From an uncultured Oscillospiraceae bacterium (GTDB taxonomy: Bacteria; Bacillota; Clostridia; Oscillospirales; Oscillospiraceae), in contig CANQVO010000007.1 of the NCBI GenBank assembly GCA_947627325.1, forward strand, positions 1 to 64,000: DNA of 64,000 nt. The letters are read 5' to 3'. The notes under the pieces were generated by a model that saw nothing but the letters and a program-made list of their open reading frames with translations, did not search any database and was not told where the DNA came from. The translations under genes were made by a program, and so were the position numbers. Within the stretch, counting starts at the first letter, position 1; every line of letters begins with the position of its first letter. Positions 16,255-24,381 of this stretch are shown piece after piece.

Positions 16255-17082
16255 ATGTACGGGCGGGCAACACGGGCGCAGATCCGGGCGCTGATGGGCG
16301 GCAGGATGTTTATGCTGGTGTTCGCGGTCCTGCTGGCCCTGATGCTGTCCAACTTTACGGAAAATGTGCTGGCTTTCCGGGGGTATGACGTGATCTCCAT
16401 GTATCACCCCATGAAACTGCTCACCCTGAGCTTCAACAAGACCAATTACCGGGCGGACAGCGCCGGGCTCCTGGTCCAGGTCGTCCCCCTGCTGGTCTGC
16501 CTTCCGGCGGCCCTGAACCTGGACCGGGAGCGGCGGACCGGCCAGGCCACTGTGATGATCTCCCGGCTGGGGAGCCGGGTATACCTCTGGTCCAAGGTGA
16601 CGGCGGTCTTTGTGGTCACCACGGTGGCCTTTTCCCTGCCGTTTCTGCTGGAGATCCCGCTGAACTGCGTGTCCTTTCCGCTGAAGGCCACGGGGGACTT
16701 CTACAACCAAAACGCCTATGAGCGCCTGGCGAGGGAGGCCCTGTATCAGCTGTCGTGGCTGTACCGGCTGTCCCCGTATCTCTACGCGGCGGTGGGCGCC
16801 CTGTCCTTTGGCGCTTTCGCGGGCCTGCTGGCCGCCGCCACCACCACGCTGTCCGCCCTGGTCCAGGTGAAGTTCCGGGTCATGCTCCTGCTGCCCGCCT
16901 TTTTGCTGCTCCAGCTCACGCTTTACCTGGGGGAAAACGGCTCGGAGAGCTGGTACCTGCCCGTCATGTTCTTCAACGACAGTTTGCCAGGGACGCCCTG
17001 CTTCCCCATCCTGGTCTGCGGCCTGCTCCTCTTCACGGCGGCGGGGACGTGTATCGCCGCCCGCCGGGACTGGCTGGCATGA
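16255..17082 (+). CDS. ABC-2-like membrane subunit (first of two)
   Basis: 275 residues with about six membrane helices: MFMLVFAVLLALMLSNF near the N-terminus, VVPLLVCLPAALNL, AVFVVTTVAFSLPFLLEI, YAAVGALSFGAFAGLLAAA, LLLPAFLLLQLTLYL and ILVCGLLLFTAAGTCIAA. The segment NLDRERRTGQATVMISRLGS between helices resembles ABC-2 permease loops. Its TGA overlaps the next ATG. With the second permease and the ATPase it should form an exporter; cargo unknown. Confidence 0.7.
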   Translation: MYGRATRAQIRALMGGRMFMLVFAVLLALMLSNFTENVLAFRGYDVISMYHPMKLLTLSFNKTNYRADSAGLLVQVVPLLVCLPAALNLDRERRTGQATVMISRLGSRVYLWSKVTAVFVVTTVAFSLPFLLEIPLNCVSFPLKATGDFYNQNAYERLAREALYQLSWLYRLSPYLYAAVGALSFGAFAGLLAAATTTLSALVQVKFRVMLLLPAFLLLQLTLYLGENGSESWYLPVMFFNDSLPGTPCFPILVCGLLLFTAAGTCIAARRDWLA

Positions 17083-17870
17083 GGCGGGGCGGTTGGAGCG
17101 CCGCTGTGGCGCTGGCGTTTGGCGTATGGCTGTCCTTCACCTACGTCAACCCCTACGGGGGCTCCCTCTCCCTGTCCTACCTGACGCTCCAACTGAGCGG
17201 GGCCAGGGGGGAATTCGTCCTGGAGCCCAATATGCAGGAACTGCTCTCCCTCACCCTGCGTATGGTGCCCAGCCTGGTCTTTCAGGCGTGGGCGGGCACC
17301 GCCTTTTACCGCCACTACTGCGTGGCCAGCGTATACATCTTCTCCCGCATCCCCCGCCGGGGGCGGTGGTACGGCCGGGAGGCGGCGGCGCTGGCCCTGC
17401 GGACCCTGCTGTATCAGGCCGCGCTCCTGCTGGGCGCGGTGGTCACGGCGGCCCTGCGGTGGGACCTCACGCTGGACGGGCCGGGGGTGAAACTGCTGTT
17501 GGTCCATCTGCTGATGTGGAGCCTTTGGACCTACGCGTTCACCATGGGGGTCAACCTGCTGGCCATCTACTGGGGGAGCGGCGAGGCGTTCGCCGCGTTG
17601 GCGGGCGCGCAGCTGGTGTGTGTGGCTCTGCTCGCCGTTCTGCGGCCCTTGGGGGGAGGCGGCGCGCTCCTGCCCGTCCTCAAGCGGGCGGACCCGGTCA
17701 CCTGCCTCATCCTGTGCTGGCAAACCAGCCGGTCTTCCCCCTTGGGCGGCGGGATCTATTGGGAGGACTCTCTCGGGATGGTCCTGGGCGCGGCCTTGGC
17801 CGTCACGGGGATCGGCGCTCTGGCGGTGGCGCGGCATGACCTGTTGACTTCTGACGAGGAGGGGGGATAA
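17079..17870 (+). CDS. ABC-2-like membrane subunit (second of two)
   Basis: 263 residues, start ATG 17079 overlapping the previous stop (ATGA). About six helices, including VALAFGVWLSFTYV, LVFQAWAGTAFYRHY, LRTLLYQAALLLGAVVTAAL and LLLVHLLMWSLWTYAFTMGV. The cytoplasmic IFSRIPRRGRWYGREAAALA resembles coupling loops of ABC-2 permeases. It ends five bases before the ATPase gene. Function inferred from neighbours. Confidence 0.7.
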   Translation: MRRGGWSAAVALAFGVWLSFTYVNPYGGSLSLSYLTLQLSGARGEFVLEPNMQELLSLTLRMVPSLVFQAWAGTAFYRHYCVASVYIFSRIPRRGRWYGREAAALALRTLLYQAALLLGAVVTAALRWDLTLDGPGVKLLLVHLLMWSLWTYAFTMGVNLLAIYWGSGEAFAALAGAQLVCVALLAVLRPLGGGGALLPVLKRADPVTCLILCWQTSRSSPLGGGIYWEDSLGMVLGAALAVTGIGALAVARHDLLTSDEEGG

Positions 17871-17875
17871 GGGAG

Positions 17876-18511
17876 ATGGAACTGATCGCGGAGAAGGTCC
17901 GCAAGACGATCCGAGGCGTCGATATCCTGCGGGATGTGGACCTGACCTTGGAGGGCGGCACGATCTATGGCTTCGTGGGGCGCAACGGCAGCGGCAAGAC
18001 CATGCTGTTCCGGGCGCTGTCCGGGCTGATGCGGCTCACGGAGGGCAGCGTGACCCTGGACGGCAAACGGCTCCACAGGGATTTTGCCGTCCTGCCCAGC
18101 CTGGGCATCGTGCTGGAACACGTGGGGCTGTATCCGGGCCTCACCGGGCCGGAGAACCTGCGGTATCTGGCCCGGCTCACCGGGAAAGCGGGGGCGGCGG
18201 AGATCCAAAACGCCCTTTGCCGGGTGGGCCTGGACCCCGGGGACAAGCGGACCTATCGAAAGTACTCCCTGGGGATGAAACAGCGCCTGGCCATCGCCCA
18301 GGCGGTGATGGAGCGGCCCGACGTCATCATGCTGGACGAGCCCACCAACGGCCTGGACGACGACGGGGTGGCCAAGATCCGGGCCCTGATCCTGGAGGAG
18401 CGGGACCGGGGGGCCATCGTCCTTCTGGCCAGCCACAACCAGGAGGATATCCGCCTCCTCTCCGACCGGCTCTTCCGCCTGGAGGCGGGCAGAGTGGAGG
18501 GCCCACAATGA
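17876..18511 (+). CDS. ABC transporter ATP-binding protein
   Basis: 211 residues, a single compact nucleotide-binding domain: Walker A GRNGSGKT (about 36-43), Q-loop region near LEHVGLYPGL, signature YSLGMKQRLAIAQ, Walker B VIMLDEPTNGLDDDG and switch His in LLASHNQED. The YSLGMKQR signature is that of ABC-2 exporters (bacitracin/lantibiotic type). It probably powers the two adjacent permeases. Its TGA overlaps the next ATG by four bases. Confidence 0.9.
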   Translation: MELIAEKVRKTIRGVDILRDVDLTLEGGTIYGFVGRNGSGKTMLFRALSGLMRLTEGSVTLDGKRLHRDFAVLPSLGIVLEHVGLYPGLTGPENLRYLARLTGKAGAAEIQNALCRVGLDPGDKRTYRKYSLGMKQRLAIAQAVMERPDVIMLDEPTNGLDDDGVAKIRALILEERDRGAIVLLASHNQEDIRLLSDRLFRLEAGRVEGPQ

Positions 18512-19176
18512 GAAAATGGCTCTTCCCCGCGGCGGCCTTGCTGGTGGTGGCCGCCTTTGGCGTGTTTGGATGGGTCAACCGCCAGACCTATACGGACATC
18601 ACCTCCCAGCCGGACTATCTGGAATCCTTCGCCGTGGCGGAGATGCCGGAGGCGCTCTGCGTCCCCGCCTGCCAGGAACTGCGGCAGACCCTGCCCGACG
18701 CGCCTGTCATCGCGCGGGCCACCGCGACGGCCGGGATGGAGCCGGAGTTTGGCTGTTATCGGCTGGGCTTTCGGGTGGAGGAGGTGTACGCCGGAGAGGG
18801 GTTGGCCGCCGGAGAGGAGATATGGGTGAACCGCCTGTCCCACGGCTTGATCGTGGGGCGGGAGGGGGAACGATACCTGGAGTGCGGCTTTGTGAACCTC
18901 CCCCGCCAAGGGCTGGAATACCTGCTCTTCCTGTCCCAGCCCGTGGCCGCCGTGGGGGGCCGCCAGGTCTTTCCCTTCAAGGAGGCGGCGATGGCCGCGC
19001 CGGTCCCCCTGTTCTGTTATGAGGACATCCCCAATGTGTGGGTGGACCCGGATGGGATCAGCACCTATGTGGCCTACTCCCAGGTGGCCGCCAACGAATT
19101 TTTCTCCACGACGCGGGCGGGGCTGGACGCCATGGAGCGCCTGAAGGCGGATATGCTCGCCCGCTATCCCCGGTGA
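18508..19176 (+). CDS. Exported or membrane-anchored protein of unknown function
   Basis: 222 residues. One N-terminal hydrophobic helix (WLFPAAALLVVAAFGVFGWV) then an extracytoplasmic domain with three or four cysteines (CVPACQEL, GCYRLGF, YLECGF) that might form disulfides. The sequence GCYRLGFRVEEVYAGEGLAA ... EIWVNRL looks like a compact beta domain. Last gene of the overlapping permease-permease-ATPase run, so it may be an accessory subunit. No family recognised. Confidence 0.6.
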   Translation: MRKWLFPAAALLVVAAFGVFGWVNRQTYTDITSQPDYLESFAVAEMPEALCVPACQELRQTLPDAPVIARATATAGMEPEFGCYRLGFRVEEVYAGEGLAAGEEIWVNRLSHGLIVGREGERYLECGFVNLPRQGLEYLLFLSQPVAAVGGRQVFPFKEAAMAAPVPLFCYEDIPNVWVDPDGISTYVAYSQVAANEFFSTTRAGLDAMERLKADMLARYPR

Positions 19177-19299
19177 CGGGTCCCGATGACGGCCCGGCCG
19201 GCCGCCGACCCGGCCCTTGATCGTCTGGACGGGCGGGGCAAAATGCGGATCGCTTTTCACGCGCGGCTATGCTATGATAACGGCAGGTTTTTCCGCTGG

Positions 19300-19323
19300 A
19301 TATAAAAGCGTCTGCTTTTATAT
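19300..19323. repeat. Perfect inverted repeat upstream of a small membrane gene
   Basis: ATATAAAAGC (19300-19309), loop GTCT, GCTTTTATAT (19314-19323). Too A/T-rich for a strong terminator; it could be an operator or 5'-UTR hairpin for the gene at 19354. A TATGAT at 19273-19278 may be the -10 box, but no good -35 is seen. Confidence 0.4.
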
Positions 19324-19353
19324 AAAAACATTTTTAGCGGGAGGAAAAAGGCC

Positions 19354-19548
19354 ATGAGCATTTCGGACAAGATCAGAGTCGTGTTGAGCATCGTGGCGGC
19401 GGCCGGGCTGTTCGGCGTGGGCTTCGTGGTGTCCAACAACCCGGCGGTACCCATGTGGGCCCGCATGACGGTGGATGTGCTGTCCGTTCTGAATCTGGTG
19501 TGCGCCATCGTGACCGCCCAGGAGCTGGTCAAGAAGGGCAAAAAGTAA
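19354..19548 (+). CDS. Small two-helix membrane protein
   Basis: 64 residues with two hydrophobic helices (VVLSIVAAAGLFGVGFVV and MTVDVLSVLNLVCAIVTA) and a Lys-rich tail (LVKKGKK). Ribosome site GGGAGGAAAAAGG, ATG 19354. Size and topology recall small holin-like proteins, but no family is recognised and no lytic enzyme is nearby. Monocistronic, between its own hairpin and a G+C-rich hairpin. Confidence 0.6.
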   Translation: MSISDKIRVVLSIVAAAGLFGVGFVVSNNPAVPMWARMTVDVLSVLNLVCAIVTAQELVKKGKK

Positions 19549-19561
19549 CAAAGATCCAGCA

Positions 19562-19584
19562 GGAGGCGGCGATAAGCCGCCTCC
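19562..19584 (+). terminator. Hairpin after the small membrane gene
   Basis: GGAGGCGGC-GATAA-GCCGCCTCC, nine pairs, followed only by CGCTTTATC rather than a full T-run; probably a weak terminator. Confidence 0.55.
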
Positions 19585-19708
19585 CGCTTTATCTCCTGCG
19601 TCCCGCGGGGCCTGTTCCCGCCGCCCCGGCGGGGTGCGGAAGATGGGGTTGCCCTGGCGGGGCGATGGGTGTATACTGGTAAAAATGTCGCGGAAAGGGG
19701 GCGCTGGC

Positions 19709-21091
19709 GTGGTATTCAGCAGTATCCTGTTCCTGTTTTTCTTTTTGCCGTGCCTGGCGCTGTGTTACTTTCTGCTGCCCGCCCGCCTGCGCCGGGGGCG
19801 CAACCTGGTCTTGCTGGGCTTCAGCCTGTTCTTTTACGCCTGCGCCGGGGTGCGGGCCCTGCCCCTGATCCTGGGCTCCATCCTGCTGGACTACGTGGTG
19901 GGCCGGGCGCTGGAGGTCTCCCGCCGCCCCAGGCTCTGGCTGGGGGCGGGGGTGGCGCTCCACCTGGGGCTCCTCTTCTGGTTCAAATACGCCGTCTTTA
20001 CCCTGAGCAATTTGAACCGCCTGGGACTGGGCCTCCCGGTGCCGGCGGTGGTCCTGCCCATCGGCATCTCCTTTTTCACCTTCCAGGGGATGAGCTACCT
20101 GGTGGACGTGTACCGCCATGACGTGCCCGCCGAGCGGTCCTTGACCGGCCTCGCCCTCTACATCGCCCTGTTCCCCCAGCTCATCGCCGGGCCCATCGTC
20201 CGCTACAAGGACGTGGCGGCGGAGATCTCCGGCCGCCACGAGTCGGTGGAGGAGGCGGCCCAGGGGCTCTCCCGGTTTTTCGCGGGGCTGGGGAAGAAGG
20301 CGCTCCTCTCCAACGCCATGGCCCAGATCGCCGACGCGGCCTTCACCGGCGCGCCCTCCGCCGCCCTGGCCTGGCTGGGGGCGGCGGCCTACGCCTTCCA
20401 CATCTACTTCGACTTCTCCGGCTACTCCGACATGGCCATCGGCCTGGGCCGGATCTTCGGCTTCCACTTCCTGGAGAACTTCAACTACCCCTACCTGTCC
20501 ACCTCCATCACCCAGTTCTGGCGGCGGTGGCACATCTCCCTGTCCGGCTGGTTCCGGGACTACCTCTACATCCCCCTGGGCGGCAGCCGCCGGGGGACGG
20601 CGCGGACGGTGTTCAACCTCTTTGTGGTCTGGGCGGCCACCGGGCTGTGGCACGGGGCGGACTGGACCTTCCTGGTGTGGGGGCTCTACTTCCTGGCGCT
20701 GCTGCTGGGGGAGAAGTACCTCTGGAAAAGCGCCCTGGAAAAGCTGCCCGCCCCGCTCCGGCACCTCTACGCCCTGCTGTTCATCGTCCTGGGCTGGGTG
20801 TGGTTCCGGGCGGACAGCCTGGGCCACGCCTTGGCCTATTTCCAGGCCATGCTGGGCCTAGGGGGGCGGCTGATGGAGCCCCAGGTGATCTACCTCCTGC
20901 GCCAGTTCTGGCCGGAACTGCTCCTCGCCCCCTTCGCCTGCGCCCCGGTGCTCCCGGCGTTGAAGCGGCGCATGGGGGAGGGGACGGCGGCCACCCTGGT
21001 CTACCGTCTGGCCGCCCTGGCCGTGGGGGGACTGTCGGTGTGCCGATTGCTGTCCTCCGGGTTCGATCCCTTTATCTATTTCCGCTTTTGA
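19709..21091 (+). CDS. MBOAT-family O-acyltransferase (AlgI/PatA/DltB type)
   Basis: 460 residues with about ten membrane helices. MBOAT hallmarks: IGISFFTFQGMSYLVDVYR, FPQLIAGPIVRY, FDFSGYSDMAIGLG, FWRRWHISLSGWFRDYLYIP followed by LGG, and the catalytic His in TGLWHGADWTFLVWG. These enzymes pass acetyl or other acyl groups across the membrane to surface polysaccharide. GTG 19709 is chosen because AAGGGGG lies nine bases upstream and the protein then starts in its first helix; ATG 19685 is an alternative. The DHHW partner follows 15 bases later. Confidence 0.9.
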   Translation: MVFSSILFLFFFLPCLALCYFLLPARLRRGRNLVLLGFSLFFYACAGVRALPLILGSILLDYVVGRALEVSRRPRLWLGAGVALHLGLLFWFKYAVFTLSNLNRLGLGLPVPAVVLPIGISFFTFQGMSYLVDVYRHDVPAERSLTGLALYIALFPQLIAGPIVRYKDVAAEISGRHESVEEAAQGLSRFFAGLGKKALLSNAMAQIADAAFTGAPSAALAWLGAAAYAFHIYFDFSGYSDMAIGLGRIFGFHFLENFNYPYLSTSITQFWRRWHISLSGWFRDYLYIPLGGSRRGTARTVFNLFVVWAATGLWHGADWTFLVWGLYFLALLLGEKYLWKSALEKLPAPLRHLYALLFIVLGWVWFRADSLGHALAYFQAMLGLGGRLMEPQVIYLLRQFWPELLLAPFACAPVLPALKRRMGEGTAATLVYRLAALAVGGLSVCRLLSSGFDPFIYFRF

Positions 21092-21106
21092 AGGAGGGGA
21101 GAGCGG

Positions 21107-22288
21107 ATGAAACGGACTGTCAACCTGATCTTTCTGGCCGCGGCGGCGCTGGCCCTGGCGCTGGGCGGGGTGCTGACCCTCCGGTGGGACCGGGCCGTGC
21201 TCTTCTACGAAAACCGCATGGCGGCCTCCGCCCCGGCGCCCTCCCGGGAGGCGCTGTGGAGCGGGGCGTACTTCACCGACCTGGACGACTTCCTCTCCGA
21301 CCGCTTCGCGGGCCGGGACGCCCTCATCGCCCTGGACACCCGGCTGGACCTGGCCCTAGGCCGCCCGGTGGTCCACGGCGTGGCCCTGGGCCGGGACGCC
21401 ATCTTCCCCTTCCACGGCTATACCGCCTGGGAGACCGGCTACCGGGCCCAGTACGCCCAGACCATGGCCGACCGCCTGGCCCAGGTGCGGGACCAGGCCG
21501 CGGCCTACGGCGGCAAGTTCTACTATATCGGCGTGCCCGAGCAGTACTCCTACTTCCACGACAAGTACCCGTCCTACATGGACGACCGCCAGTGGCTCCT
21601 GTCCGCGGACCGGGCCTATCTGGCCGCCGCCCTGGCGGAGCGGGACATCCCCTTTGTGGACATGGCCCAACGCTTTGACGCGCTGGGCCACCCGGACGCG
21701 CTCTACTCCGCCACCGACCACCACTACACCTACCTGGGCGCGCTGGAGACCTATTGGGCCGTAATGGACGCCGTCAACGCCGACGCCGAAACGCCCCTGC
21801 CGGTGACCGCCCGGGAGGACCTGACGCTGACCGACCTCCCCAACCCCTTCCTGGGCTCCCACGACCGGATGCTCTACGGCCTGTGGCCCACCGAAGAGGC
21901 CCTCACCATAGGTACGCTCAACACGCCCATCCCCTTCACCCGCCGGGACAACGGCGCAGAGACGGCCCCCAGCCTGTACGCCCTGCCCCAGGACGAGGAG
22001 GAGACGGTGAGCTACGCCGTCTACATGGGCGGAGACATTGGGGAGACGGTCATTCAGACGGGCCGCCCCGACCTGCCCAAGTGCCTCATTTGGGGGGACT
22101 CCTTCACCAACGCCCTGGAGACGGTGCTGTGGACCTCCTTTGACGAGACCCGGAGCCTGGATTTCCGCTACTACACCGGCAAGACCCTGTCAGAGTATAT
22201 CGCCGCCTACCAGCCCGACGTGATCCTCTGCCTCCGGGACGACACCACCTACCTGGACCTCTCCGCCCCCAACGGCAACATCTCCTGA
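21107..22288 (+). CDS. DHHW/AlgJ-like exported partner of the MBOAT acyltransferase
   Basis: 393 residues: one N-terminal helix (LIFLAAAALALALGGVL) and an SGNH-like extracytoplasmic domain with YSATDHHYTYLGA, the Asp-His motif of the DHHW/AlgX-AlgJ group, and ENRMAASAP plus FLSDRFAGRDALI near the start, typical of the family. It should finish the acyl transfer begun by the MBOAT protein, at the outer face of the membrane. Ribosome site AAGGAGGGGAG. The target polymer is unknown. Confidence 0.85.
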   Translation: MKRTVNLIFLAAAALALALGGVLTLRWDRAVLFYENRMAASAPAPSREALWSGAYFTDLDDFLSDRFAGRDALIALDTRLDLALGRPVVHGVALGRDAIFPFHGYTAWETGYRAQYAQTMADRLAQVRDQAAAYGGKFYYIGVPEQYSYFHDKYPSYMDDRQWLLSADRAYLAAALAERDIPFVDMAQRFDALGHPDALYSATDHHYTYLGALETYWAVMDAVNADAETPLPVTAREDLTLTDLPNPFLGSHDRMLYGLWPTEEALTIGTLNTPIPFTRRDNGAETAPSLYALPQDEEETVSYAVYMGGDIGETVIQTGRPDLPKCLIWGDSFTNALETVLWTSFDETRSLDFRYYTGKTLSEYIAAYQPDVILCLRDDTTYLDLSAPNGNIS

Positions 22289-22315
22289 ACCCGGTTTTTG
22301 TCCATCGAGGCCGAT

Positions 22316-23095
22316 TTATCCGCGCAGGAGGTCAACGGTGAGGATCGCCAGGCCCAGGGTGGTGAGGACAACGCCTACGGCCCGGTTGAGGGTCTTGGCG
22401 CTGGCCTTGTTGGCGAACAGGGCGGCGATCCTGGCCCACAGCAGGGTGGACGCCACGCAGAGGGCCAGGCACCACAGATCCGGCGCGCCGCCGATGGCGA
22501 AGTGGCTGACCGCGCCGGTGAGCGCGGTAAAGGCCATGATGAAGACGCTGGTGCCCACGGCGGTCTTCAGCTCATACCCCAGCACGCTGGTCAGCAAAAG
22601 GAGCATCATCATGCCGCCCCCCGCGCCCACAAAGCCGCAGATGAACCCCACCGCCGCGCCGCAGACGGCGGAGCGGACCGCCCGCTTTTGGGCGCTGAGC
22701 CCCGCCATGGCCTCCTTGGTGGTCATCACCGGCCGGACGATGAAGCGGATCCCCAACAGCATGGTCATGAACACCGAAAAACTGCCCATGGTGGTGTTGG
22801 GGACCGTGCTGGCGACCCAGCTACCCACCAGCGTGAAGAGCAAAACCGCCGCCATCATCACAAGCCCGTTTTTGATGTCCAGGTTCTTGTTCTTCCCGTA
22901 AGTATAGGCGCTGACGGCGCTGGCAAGCACGTCGCTTGCCAGGGCGATCCCCACCGCCTGGTAGGCCGGCATGCCCAAAAAGGTGATCAGCATGGGGCTG
23001 ATGACCGCGGCGGCGCTCATCCCGGCAAACCCGGTGCCCAGCCCCGCCCCGATCCCGGCGATGAAACAGACGATCACCTTGGCCCACATACCCAT
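22316..23095 (-). CDS. TSUP-family transporter (TauE/SafE)
   Basis: 259 residues with about eight helices in two repeated halves: IGAGLGTGFAGMSAAAVISP and GFICGFVGAGGGMMMLLLLT are the paired TauE/SafE motifs. Family members export sulfite, sulfoacetate or related anions. ATG 23095 is preferred (GGGAGG nine bases upstream); ATG 23089 is an alternative. It is convergent with the DHHW gene and has its own promoter with a palindromic operator. Confidence 0.85.
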   Translation of the reverse strand: MGMWAKVIVCFIAGIGAGLGTGFAGMSAAAVISPMLITFLGMPAYQAVGIALASDVLASAVSAYTYGKNKNLDIKNGLVMMAAVLLFTLVGSWVASTVPNTTMGSFSVFMTMLLGIRFIVRPVMTTKEAMAGLSAQKRAVRSAVCGAAVGFICGFVGAGGGMMMLLLLTSVLGYELKTAVGTSVFIMAFTALTGAVSHFAIGGAPDLWCLALCVASTLLWARIAALFANKASAKTLNRAVGVVLTTLGLAILTVDLLRG

Positions 23096-23188
23096 TCCCC
23101 CGTTCCTCCCGGCGTTGTGAACCCCGCCCCCGTGGCCGTCTCCTTCCCGCGGCGTACCCTGACGCCATCGCAAGCGGCCCTGGCGAGT

Positions 23189-23233
23189 GTTCTATTTAGA
23201 ACGATTATACTCTGGCGGCCCCCTCCACGTCAA
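23189..23233 (-). promoter_or_regulatory. Promoter and palindromic operator of the TauE gene
   Basis: Minus strand TTGACG (23233-23228), 18 bases, TATAAT (23209-23204), directly followed by the perfect palindrome GTTCTAAATAGAAC (23202-23189). The palindrome sits at the start of transcription, where a repressor would block the polymerase. The regulator is not identifiable here. Confidence 0.65.
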
Positions 23234-23256
23234 CGGGGACTTCCCGCCCCCGGCGC

Positions 23257-23285
23257 TTGCACCCGCGCCCGGGGCGTATTATAAT
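23257..23285 (+). promoter_or_regulatory. Promoter of the GNAT gene
   Basis: TTGCAC (23257-23262), 17 bases, TATAAT (23280-23285); start codon 43 bases downstream. Confidence 0.7.
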
Positions 23286-23327
23286 GGGGCAAAACCACCG
23301 GGCGGGCGGGAACGAGGCGGGGCTGAC

Positions 23328-23771
23328 ATGAAAATCATAGAGGTAAAGACCGGCAAGAAAGACTATCTCCCCCTGCTCCTGCTGGCGGACGAGCAGGAGG
23401 AGATGATCGACCGCTATCTGGACCGGGGGACCATGTATGTGCTTGTGGAAAACGGCGTCAAGGCCGCGTGCGTGGTCACCGACGAGGGAGGCGGCGTTTT
23501 GGAGCTCAAGAACCTCGCCGTGGCGCCTACGTATCAGGGGATGGGGTACGGCCGGGCGCTGGTGGAGTTCATCGCGGAGACGTACCGGGGGCGGTACTCC
23601 CTCCTGCAAGTCGGCACGGGCGACAGCCCGCTGACCGTCCCGTTTTACCAGCGGTGCGGCTTCGCCCGCTCCCACGTGGTCAAAAATTTCTTCCCGGAGC
23701 ACTACGACCACCCCATCTACGAACGCGGCAAACAGCTGGTGGACATGGTCTACCTGCAACGGCGGATCTAG
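23328..23771 (+). CDS. GNAT-family N-acetyltransferase
   Basis: 147 residues with the GNAT acetyl-CoA motif A: LELKNLAVAPTYQGMGYGRA followed by LVEFI (Q/RxxGxG/A pattern QGMGYG), then VPFYQRCGF, the usual C-terminal strand. The substrate cannot be told; proteins of this kind modify small amines or protein N-termini. ATG 23328 preceded by GAGGCGGGG. Monocistronic with its own promoter, followed by a terminator. Confidence 0.85.
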   Translation: MKIIEVKTGKKDYLPLLLLADEQEEMIDRYLDRGTMYVLVENGVKAACVVTDEGGGVLELKNLAVAPTYQGMGYGRALVEFIAETYRGRYSLLQVGTGDSPLTVPFYQRCGFARSHVVKNFFPEHYDHPIYERGKQLVDMVYLQRRI

Positions 23772-23802
23772 CGGGTCCGCGGAGATCGGGAGAGTTCACC
23801 GT

Positions 23803-23838
23803 CCGCCCCATGGGCCAGCGCCTGGGGGCGGGTTTTTT
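23803..23838 (+). terminator. Terminator after the GNAT gene
   Basis: Stem CCGCCCC (23803-23809)/GGGGCGG (23825-23831) with a 15-base loop, then GTTTTTT. Confidence 0.65.
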
Positions 23839-23854
23839 ATGGCTTGGGCGGAGG

Positions 23855-23883
23855 TGTCACAAACGGGGCGGGCGGTGCGTTAT
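23855..23883 (+). promoter_or_regulatory. Candidate ECF-sigma promoter (second sigma operon)
   Basis: TGTCAC (23855-23860), 17 bases (AAACGGGGCGGGCGGTG), CGTTAT (23878-23883), 33 bases before the sigma gene. Layout matches the ECF-like sites at 14566-14649; probably an autoregulated promoter. Confidence 0.55.
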
Positions 23884-23916
23884 ATCGGTAAAGACGCGCG
23901 CAAAGGGGGGAGGACC

Positions 23917-24381
23917 ATGGACGGGGAGGACGGGCTGACCCGGGCGGTGGAGCGCTATGGCCGGGAGCTGCTGCGCTACTGCCACCACATCCTCTGCGAC
24001 TACCACGAGGCCCAGGACGTGACCCAGACCGCCTTTTTGAAGCTGTGGGAGCGGCGGGGCGGGGCGCCGGAGGGCGAGGCCCTGCGGCCCTGGCTCTACC
24101 GGGTGTGCTACAACGGGTGCGTGGACGTTCTCCGCCGCCGGCGGCGGCTGGGGGAGATGCCCCCGGAGCGGGCGGCGGAGGAGGCGGGGATGGACCTGGA
24201 ACTGCGCCTGGCCCTGGAGCGGCTCACCCCCCAGGAGCGGGCGCTGATCTTCCAGCGGGTGATGGAGGGGTGGACATACCGGGAGTTGGCGCGGGTCTAC
24301 CGGGTCCCGGCGTCCACCCTGCGAAAGCGCTACGAGCGGGCCAGGGACAAGCTGGCCCAACTTCTGCGGGAGGGGGAATGA
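23917..24381 (+). CDS. ECF-type sigma-70 factor (second)
   Basis: 154 residues: region 2 with YCHHILCDYHEAQDVTQTAF followed by LKLWER, and region 4 with LTPQERALIFQRVMEGWTYR followed by ELARVYRVPASTLRKRYERA. ATG 23917 has GGGGGGAGG upstream. Its stop overlaps the start of the DUF4179-like protein (ATGA), the usual layout of an ECF sigma factor and its membrane anti-sigma. The regulon is unknown; the upstream motif suggests autoregulation. Confidence 0.9.
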   Translation: MDGEDGLTRAVERYGRELLRYCHHILCDYHEAQDVTQTAFLKLWERRGGAPEGEALRPWLYRVCYNGCVDVLRRRRRLGEMPPERAAEEAGMDLELRLALERLTPQERALIFQRVMEGWTYRELARVYRVPASTLRKRYERARDKLAQLLREGE

